From NCBI GenBank assembly GCA_013298245.1, contig JAAFHD010000031.1, positions 1-16,371 on the forward strand: 16,371 bases of DNA. The letters run 5' to 3'. Source of the stretch: Alphaproteobacteria bacterium (lineage in GTDB: Bacteria; Pseudomonadota; Alphaproteobacteria; Acetobacterales; Acetobacteraceae). The notes under the pieces were generated by a model. It made no database searches. It was not told the DNA's origin and worked only from the letters and a program-made list of their open reading frames with translations. The position numbers were made by a program, and so were the translations under genes. How positions within the stretch are numbered: the first letter of the stretch is position 1; each line of letters starts with the position of its first letter. Below are positions 15,302 to 16,371 of this stretch, piece by piece.

Positions 15302-15946
15302 TCACGCCGCCCCACGCATCCCCTCAACGCGCGCGCGCAGCGCCGCCACATCGGCACGCAAAGCGGCCAGTTCCTCGCCCAGCGGGTCGGCGCCCGTGCG
15401 CGCCGGCAGGCCGTAGCCGAAGGTTGTGTCTTCCTCGCAATCCTTGGGGCTGCGCGCGGGGATGCCGACCACGGTGGTGTGGTCGCACACATCCGACACC
15501 ACGACGGAATTGGCGCCCACCTTCGCGCCCAGCCCAACCGTGATCGGCCCCAGCACCTGCGCGCCAGCGCCCAGTGTGGCGCCATCCAGCACATCCGGGT
15601 GGCGCTTGCCGGGCTTGAGCGACAAGCCGCCCAAGGTGACGCCATGATAGATGGTCACGTCATCGCCGATCGTCGCTGTCTCCCCGATCACCACGCCCAT
15701 GCCGTGGTCGATGAACAACCGCTGCCCGATCTTCGCGCCGGGGTGGATTTCAATCCCGGTCAGCATGCGCGCGATATGCGAGATGAAGCGCGCCAACCCC
15801 CGCCACCCCGCGCGATACACCGCATGCGACAGCCGGTGCCACAGCACCGCGTGCAGCCCTGGGTAGGACAGCACCACTTCCAGCAAGCCGGGCTTGGCCG
15901 GATCGCGTTCGCGGATGGACCGCGCGAGCCGCAGCATTTCCATCAT
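15302..15946 (-). CDS. cysE: Serine O-acetyltransferase
   Basis: A 214-residue enzyme making O-acetylserine from serine and acetyl-CoA, the first step of cysteine synthesis. The family region [11 protein letters not shown], then [13 protein letters not shown] with the catalytic Asp/His environment, is followed by the hexapeptide left-handed beta-helix ([11 protein letters not shown] through VGANSVVV) and KRHPDV. The protein is shorter than the E. coli form, with a reduced N-terminal helical part. Its C-terminus is a heptad-like helix ([20 protein letters not shown]) ending in Ala-Ala, not the terminal Ile that inserts into CysK in the classic cysteine synthase complex. The ATG at 15946 overlaps the cysK/M-like stop as ATGA; a second ATG follows at once. 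AAGG lies upstream inside the preceding gene. Confidence 0.95.
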   Translation of the reverse strand: MMEMLRLARSIRERDPAKPGLLEVVLSYPGLHAVLWHRLSHAVYRAGWRGLARFISHIARMLTGIEIHPGAKIGQRLFIDHGMGVVIGETATIGDDVTIYHGVTLGGLSLKPGKRHPDVLDGATLGAGAQVLGPITVGLGAKVGANSVVVSDVCDHTTVVGIPARSPKDCEEDTTFGYGLPARTGADPLGEELAALRADVAALRARVEGMRGAA

Positions 15947-16371
15947 TCCAACCCTTGGAACAACGCGGTGGACAAATAGCGTTCCGCAAAAGACGGCGCG
16001 ATGCAGACAATGCGCTTGCCGGCGTTTTCCGGCTGCGCCGCATGACGCAACGCGACCGACAATGCCGCGCCGGAGGAAATACCAACCGCCAGGCCTTCGG
16101 CGCGCGCGGCGCGGCGTGCGGTGGCGATGGCGTCGCGTTCATTCGCGGTCTCCACCGCGTCCAGCAATTCCACTTCCAGCACGCTCGGCTTGAAGCCCGG
16201 CCCGATGCCCTGGATGCCATGCGGCCCCGGATCATCGCCGTTCAGCACGGCCGATTCCGCGGGTTCCACGCCGATCACGCGCAGCCCCGCACGGCGCGGT
16301 TTCAACGCGCGCGCAATGCCAGTCATGGTGCCGCCAGTGCCCAGGCCGCCGATGATGATGTCCACCTCACC
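15943..16371 (-). CDS. Cysteine synthase (O-acetylserine sulfhydrylase), C-terminal part
   Basis: The C-terminal 142 or so residues of a PLP-dependent beta-family enzyme; the frame runs off the right edge, so the N-terminal lysine region is not visible. Diagnostic stretches are [17 protein letters not shown], the GTGGT loop that binds the cofactor phosphate, then [20 protein letters not shown] and VGISSGAAL, where the serine contacts the PLP pyridine nitrogen. It converts O-acetylserine plus sulfide to cysteine. It is the upstream member of a pair with cysE, overlapping by ATGA. CysK and CysM cannot be separated with certainty from this part alone; cysK is the likelier call, given IQGIGPGF. 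Confidence 0.93.
   Translation of the reverse strand, partial: GEVDIIIGGLGTGGTMTGIARALKPRRAGLRVIGVEPAESAVLNGDDPGPHGIQGIGPGFKPSVLEVELLDAVETANERDAIATARRAARAEGLAVGISSGAALSVALRHAAQPENAGKRIVCIAPSFAERYLSTALFQGLE

Overview
The window is dense, GC-rich bacterial chromosome. Its style suggests an alphaproteobacterium, possibly Acetobacteraceae; this is inferred from the gene repertoire, the GC-rich codon use and the many ATGA start/stop overlaps, not from a marker gene. I see no tRNA, rRNA, CRISPR array, transposase or integrase. Most of the content is metabolic or housekeeping. The less ordinary part lies between about 9.8 and 12.8 kb.

Left part (1-9785). A YidB-like (DUF937) gene points left. Diverging from it is a translationally coupled pair: a LigI-like amidohydrolase and an alpha/beta hydrolase with epoxide-hydrolase residues. 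The pair ends at two tandem hairpins. On the minus strand, running right to left, come an ArsC/YffB-like reductase, a gamma-glutamyltransferase, a Rossmann/SAF-domain dehydrogenase (predicted homoserine dehydrogenase group), a class III aminotransferase and a 79-residue orphan protein with its own plausible promoter. The first four probably form an operon for a gamma-glutamyl or amino-compound catabolic route; the substrate cannot be read from sequence. Divergent from this block are a class V aminotransferase and an isocitrate lyase/PEP mutase superfamily enzyme.

Middle part (9786-12797). An AT-rich near-perfect palindrome overlaps a candidate promoter in front of a TetR-type regulator, which is coupled to a polytopic membrane protein. 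A short segment that looks like a frameshifted gene remnant follows. Next is a lower-GC gene for a PD-(D/E)XK nuclease-like protein, sitting directly behind guaA with its ribosome-binding site overlapping the guaA stop codon. This is the best candidate for accessory, possibly defence-related, DNA in the window.

Right part (12808-16371). guaA (GMP synthase) lies on the minus strand. A TM2-domain protein and a GNAT acetyltransferase lie on the plus strand with an ATGA overlap. The minus-strand cysteine pair, cysK/M-like (5' end outside the window) followed by cysE with another ATGA overlap, closes the window. The GNAT and cysE stop codons abut with no base between them.

No complete new multi-gene system is evident. 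The items that deserve follow-up are the nuclease behind guaA, the palindrome-controlled TetR/membrane-protein unit, and the gamma-glutamyltransferase/SAF-dehydrogenase/aminotransferase cluster.
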